From Siniperca chuatsi (Eukaryota > Chordata > Actinopteri > Centrarchiformes > Sinipercidae), in the NCBI RefSeq assembly GCF_020085105.1, contig NC_058053.1:682001-746000 (forward strand): a DNA stretch of 64,000 nt, written 5' to 3'. The notes beneath the pieces were generated by a model. That model was not told the origin of the DNA. It searched no databases and was given only the letters and a program-made list of their open reading frames with translations. This document shows, piece by piece, positions 60,201 to 64,000 of this stretch. How positions within the stretch are numbered: position 1 is the stretch's first letter; each line of letters begins with the position of its first letter. The translations under genes were made by a program, and so were the position numbers.

Positions 60201-63200
60201 TGTGCTCTGTCAGCTCGGAACACGGTCCGCCCGTTGAGTGCTTGATCCAGGATGTTGATGGAGCAGGTCTCTGTAAAGATGTGGGCACAACAGTCTCTGA
60301 TTCTGAGTCCCATTTTGTCCAGACCGGACATTAGTCAGGAGCAGCCTTAGATCCACGCTGGGCCAGCATGGCTCCTATCCCCTCTCTTTCCTCTCCTCCC
60401 GGGGCAATCACAGCACCTGCTGTCGTGCCTGGCCCGGTCGATCTGGCTGGGTGGATCGTCTCAGGGTCCGCTGCTCTTTAATCCAAATCCCAGCTTCCTT
60501 TACCGATGACGTGTAATATGTATTTCTGTCATAGGTAATGTGTTTCAGCAATAAAGCCAAAAAATAAAATAACATGAAAAAGGAAGGTGCTACAGGCCGC
60601 AGTCAGCAGATCAGACAGGCCGCGGTGGAGATTACTTGAGTTGACAGCAACTACACTTGTTACTGTAAGTACAGTGGCAAGGAAAAGTATGTGAACCTTT
60701 TGGAATTTCATGGTTTTCTGAATAAATTTCTCATAAAATGTGATCTGATCTTCATCTAAGTCAAGGGTATTGACAAACATAATGTCTAAAAATAATTACA
60801 CAAAAAAATTCTGATCTTTCACGTCTTTATTGAACACAGTCACAACATTCAAAATGGCAGTGGAAAAAGTAAGTGCACCCTTAGAATTAATAACTGGTTG
60901 ACACGCCCCGGCTGTTCTGTTTCTGAAGCCATTCTGTTGTGGACTTGCTCCGGTGTTTTGGGTCGTTGTCCTGTTGCATCACCCACCTTCTACACAATTT
61001 CAGCTGACGTACAGACATCCTCACATTATCCTGAAGAATTGTCTGATATACTTGGGAATTCATCTTCCCCTCAATGATTGCAAGCTGGCCAGGCCCTGAT
61101 GCAGCAAAGCAGGCCCAAATCCTGATGTTTCCTCCACCATACCTTACAGTTGGGATGATGTTTTCATGATGATATGCTGTGCCCTTTCTACGCCAGATGT
61201 AGCGCTGTGTATTTTTTCCAAATAGTTCAATCTTAGTTTGATCAGTCCACAAAACATTTTGCCAATACCGCTGTGGAGTGTCAATGTGCTCTTTTGCAAA
61301 CTTCAGGCGTGCAGCAATGTTCTTTTTAGTAAGCAGCAGCTTCCTCCGTGGTGTCCTGCCGTGGATACCCTGCTTGTTCAGTGTTTTACGTATTGTAGAC
61401 TCATGAACAGAGATGTTAACAAGTTCCAATGATGGCTTCAAATCTTTGGCTGTCATTCGGGGTTGTTTCTTTATCTCATTGATGAGTCTTTGTTGTGCTC
61501 TTGGTGTCATTTTGACTGGGCACCCACTTCTTGGTAGAGTAGCAACAGTCTCAAAGCGTCCCCATTTGTAGATTGCCTAACTGTAGACTGGTGAATTTCT
61601 AAAGTCTTTGAAATAACTTTGTAACCCTTTCCAGCTTTATGTAAAGCAACAATTCCTGATCATAGCTCCTCTGAAAGCTTTTTTTTTTTTTTTTTTTTTT
61701 TTTTTGGCGAGGCATGTTCTTCTTGTGCAGAACAAACTCCGAAAGTTTGAGGGGTTTTTTATCAGTCAAAGTAGCTGTAGTCCACACCTCCAAACGTATT
61801 ATCTTAATGAGACTCCAGGTGTGCTAAAACCTGACTCCAATTAGCTTTTTTGAGGTCATTAACTCAAGGGTTCATTTACTTTTTCCACTGCCATTTTGAA
61901 TGTTGTGACTGTGTTCAAAAAAGACATGAAAGATCAGAATTTTTTTGTGTAATTATTTTTAGACACATTGTTTATCAATATCCTTGACTTAGATGAAGAT
62001 CAGATCACATTTTATCAGAAATTTATTCAGAAAACCATGAAATTCCAAAAGGTTCATATACTTTTCCTTGCCACTGTACGTGCAATAAAACCTCTGCGAG
62101 GAAAAAGCCATTACTTCAATACATCTGTTCAACAAGCATAAACATGTTATGTAGAAAGCAATATTTTAATCTGTTCTGTATGCTGTCCCTTGCATGTTTT
62201 ACACAAGCACATCACACTAGCTCCCTAATAAATAACACTTTGTATATGGGCAAGTAAAAATTTACTTCGGGCAAGTAGATTTCTGGGCAAGTGGGGAAAA
62301 AAAACCTTAACGTTGAACCTGCCATTGTCAAAATCTCCTGTTCCAGTCGTTTTTGAACAATTTTAGCTTTGTGCTTTAAAACAAATCCAATCAGACATAA
62401 TAAAAATAACAGTTTAAAATGTAGTGAAGTTTAAAGGAGCTACTGGCCACTGCATCTACATGCGCAGCCGTTGCCTTGCAAGATTAAGTGTCTTTAAAGA
62501 AAAAATATGTGAGTGTTTTTAGAGTAATTTATAAATGCCGGTAAATATGTGTAAATAGTGAGTTAATAATCGTAAGAATAAGTAGTTGTCATGAATGTAC
62601 AAATAATCATGTCAAATTTTAACTTACAGTAGTTTACTCAGTAAATACAGTATGTGTAACTCTACAAATGACTAATGTAATTCATTATGCATTCACCAGA
62701 AATTGTCCTTAGATGTTTTAGTTTAGTTTACTATTTCATCCCTCTGTAAGGCATTTTATAAGAGATTTTGCTCTACAAATAAACTTGACCTTGAACTTAT
62801 TACCTTAAAATGTGATACAACTGTGGTTGTTTTTTCTCTTAGATGCGAATCAAAACCCTGATGACCAGCATGGCTGCCATGGCAAATGAAGAGGTAGGCA
62901 AATGCCTGTTTTCTGTCTTGTTCGCTTTCTCTTCACCTGTGCACTGTTTAGAAGTGAATCGCCACATACCTCCCCTGCTTATTTGGGCTCTAACTTCACA
63001 AACCTCATCTAACCTGCATTCTATCTGCTACTTGAGGTCAATAATATAAATAACCCTCTCTTTTTTTTCTAGCATTGCTCTGTCAAATACAATATTCTCT
63101 AGCTTCAGGATTATTTTGTTCAATCAGTTGTCAAGGCTCTGTTCTTTGAACTCCATTTTTAGTGATCTGGTAATTTAATCTTTTTGTACCACTGCGTTAA

Positions 63201-63367
63201 ACTATAAACTGAACAACCTCTGTAAATGCCTAAAACATGAATGTGAACAATTATTTTGACTGGAATTTGTCTTTGTGCAGGGGAAGCTGACAGCAAGTGC
63301 AGTGGGGCAGATAGTGGGACTGCAGTCTGAGGAGATCAAACAGATTGCTTCTGAGTATGCTGAAAAG
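51536..63367 (+). CDS. ccdc93: Coiled-coil domain-containing protein 93 (first 11 coding exons; 3' part outside window)
   Basis: Subunit of the CCC (COMMD/CCDC22/CCDC93) module of Commander, which works with Retriever in endosome-to-surface recycling. Exons: 51536-51634, 52084-52197, 52436-52530, 53722-53833, 54231-54329, 55107-55163, 57132-57232, 58774-58810, 59545-59658, 62843-62893, 63281-63367. All borders are GT-AG and phases match; 966 nt give 322 residues of about 630. Landmarks: [148 protein letters not shown]. This half is the N-terminal calponin-homology-like domain and linker; the long C-terminal coiled coils that pair with CCDC22 lie beyond 64000. The N-terminus [10 protein letters not shown] comes from a GATGGC hexamer repeat. 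Four in-register ATGs exist; 51536 is the first. Confidence 0.95.
54618..54885. repeat. Degenerate minisatellite, unit about 20 bp (ATACTAAGTCAAAATTATGA)
   Basis: Ten or more imperfect copies of a unit like ATACTAAGTCAAAATTATGA in ccdc93 intron 5, preceded by an A run at about 54619. Confidence 0.75.
55486..56600 (-). mobile_element. Rex1/L2-type LINE 3' end, split by a second copy (55486-55733 and 56334-56600)
   Basis: On the minus strand the 5' side begins GGAAGTCATTCCTGTCTGTG (end of ORF2) and the 3' end is the inverse of AGAATCAGAAATACTTTATT at 55486. A plus-strand copy of the same family interrupts it at ATATAAGTAATAA. It lies in ccdc93 intron 6. Confidence 0.8.
55734..56320 (+). mobile_element. 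Rex1/L2-type LINE, 5'-truncated, with perfect 13-bp target duplication
   Basis: Coding start within the ORF2 C-terminus: [18 protein letters not shown], then [18 protein letters not shown] and a stop at 55882. The 3' UTR ends GGGGATCAATAAAGTATTTC with a TGATTC tail. Both sides carry ATATAAGTAATAA (55721-55733 and 56321-56333), the mark of target-primed insertion. The host site is another copy of the same family in the opposite direction. Confidence 0.9.
56929..56954. repeat. (CA)n microsatellite
   Basis: Thirteen CA units in ccdc93 intron 6. Confidence 0.95.
57250..57286. repeat. (GT)n microsatellite
   Basis: About 18 GT units beginning 18 bases after the ccdc93 exon 7 donor site. Confidence 0.95.
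60086..60480 (-). mobile_element. LINE endonuclease fragment (Rex1/L2-type ORF2 start)
   Basis: Minus-strand residues [61 protein letters not shown] and [12 protein letters not shown] form the first half of an APE-type endonuclease of CR1-superfamily LINEs. The upstream part (to about 60480) is shifted. Position: ccdc93 intron 9. No RT follows, so it is a dead internal fragment. Confidence 0.75.
60672..62076 (-). mobile_element. Tc1-like transposon, 1405 bp, with about 210-bp inverted repeats
   Basis: Ends CAGTGGCAAGGAAAAGTATG (60672) and inverted CAGTGGCAAGGAAAAGTATA (62076 inward), flanked by TA on both sides. Near-identical inverted repeats reach past AATGGCAGTGGAAAAAGTAA on both sides, about 210 bases each, longer than in the element at 27328. 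Lies in ccdc93 intron 9, in the opposite direction to the gene. The high similarity of the repeats suggests a fairly young insertion. Confidence 0.93.
60887..61715 (-). pseudogene. Tc1-like transposase, frameshifted and C-terminally deleted
   Basis: Start at ATG 61715 ([13 protein letters not shown]) runs into a 27-base A run on the coding strand that has expanded and changed the frame. The second part (61510-60887, 207 codons from an internal ATG) has HTH sequence, [12 protein letters not shown] (first Asp), [12 protein letters not shown] and [12 protein letters not shown] (second Asp). It ends soon after, so the segment with the third acidic residue and the C-terminus is absent. Predicted inactive. 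Confidence 0.88.
62745..62802 (+). repeat. LINE 3' end-like fragment
   Basis: GCTCTACAAATAAACTTGAC followed by CTTGAACTT, similar in form to the LINE tail at 17622 but shorter. Low-confidence assignment. Confidence 0.35.
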
Positions 63368-63404
63368 GTGAGCAACAATCAGTGATAATAATGATGTACC
63401 ATAT

Positions 63405-63715
63405 AATGATAATATAATGATGAACTTTATTTATACAGGACTTTTCAAAACAAAGTTGCAAAGTGTTTTTACATGGTTGAACCAGCATTAAAACATTTCA
63501 GAACTGCAATGAGGCAAATAAAATCGGACAATTAAAATTAAACAAAAATAAAATGGAATTAAAGCTGCAAGCAGCATTGAATAGGCCCTCGCCTCCACGT
63601 GCGCCTCTAGGGGAGCGACAGCAGCGGTCTTGTTACCGGAGGCCAGCTGACACCGCTCTGAATGTTCACAACCATCAGGCACATTGGAGGGTTTTCAAGC
63701 ATGAACTGCCTTTTT
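63405..63715. repeat. Two dispersed repeat fragments in ccdc93 intron 11
   Basis: First, ACTTTATTTATACAGGACTT TTCAAAACAAAGTTGC, a common fish repeat edge; second, from about 63560, AAGCTGCAAGCAGCATTGAA TAGGCCCTCGCC. Classes not assigned. Confidence 0.45.
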
Positions 63716-63720
63716 AAGGT

Positions 63721-63786
63721 TATGCCACAGCATCTCAATAGCATTCAGGTCAGGACTTTGACTAGGCCACTCCAAAGTCTTCAGCC
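63721..63786 (-). mobile_element. Tc1-like transposase C-terminal fragment
   Basis: Minus-strand translation [18 protein letters not shown] is the segment around the third catalytic residue (Glu in AIE) of Tc1 transposases. It is a small isolated fragment of a different copy from the two larger elements. Confidence 0.7.
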
Positions 63787-64000
63787 ATGGCGAGGAGTTA
63801 AATATCACTTTCTGTGTCCACTATGTGGAGGTGGAGAACACACACTAATCATGATGATTACCATATATCAAGTGTACACCACACAATGTAAATTTCATGT
63901 AGTTGGTATGGTGTTTGTCAGATGTGGCTTGCTTCCTGTTGCCAATAAGTGGTCACGAATGTCACATAAGTGTTACCAGGAGTGTTCCATCAATAACCAT

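Noticed and set aside
1..64000. CRISPR arrays, operons, prokaryotic promoters
   Set aside because: The sequence is a vertebrate nuclear locus; tandem repeats present are microsatellites and one minisatellite without spacers.

Overview
The window is vertebrate nuclear DNA, most likely from a ray-finned (teleost, percomorph-like) fish. Its genes have canonical GT-AG introns, its spaces are AT-rich and full of microsatellites, and its repeats are typical of fish: Tc1-like transposons, L2/Rex1-type LINEs, I-like LINEs, a Ty3/gypsy element, tRNA-derived SINEs and MITEs. No prokaryotic features, CRISPR arrays, rRNA genes or free-standing tRNA genes were seen.

There are three host genes. (1) insig2, minus strand, six coding exons between 33878 and 19197, encodes a complete 235-residue ER sterol sensor. 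(2) A complete intronless utp14 homologue, minus strand, 44847-42478, encodes a 789-residue small-subunit processome factor. (3) ccdc93, plus strand, starts at 51536; its first 11 coding exons (322 residues) are present and the gene runs off the right edge. insig2 and ccdc93 are also divergent neighbours in human, so the order is conserved. An intronless utp14 between them is not part of the human arrangement.

Layout. 1-17 kb: no host gene; L2-type LINE fragments, a SINE, a decayed coiled-coil ORF, an old repeat pair and some repeat-poor stretches that may be conserved non-coding DNA. 17-35.6 kb: insig2. Its 12.2-kb second coding intron holds a MITE split by a gypsy element (4-bp target duplication), a Tc1-like element with a dead transposase and a 94-bp hAT-like MITE. 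35.6-42.4 kb: intergenic, one MITE. 42.4-44.9 kb: utp14. 45.7-51.5 kb: two head-to-tail copies of an I-like LINE; the tail of the second runs into the 5' end of ccdc93 exon 1. 51.5-64 kb: ccdc93, with a LINE-in-LINE nest carrying a perfect 13-bp target duplication in intron 6, and a LINE endonuclease fragment plus a Tc1-like element with long inverted repeats in intron 9.

The genes do not form one pathway. INSIG2 controls SCAP/SREBP and HMG-CoA reductase in the ER, CCDC93 belongs to the CCC/Commander endosomal recycling complex, and UTP14 acts in nucleolar 18S rRNA maturation. I found no convincing wholly new system. The points most worth following are the LINE that ends about 10 bp before the ccdc93 start codon, the intronless utp14 in this position, the Cys-to-Tyr change at the INSIG2 tail, and the decayed coiled-coil ORF at 14.2-15.2 kb.
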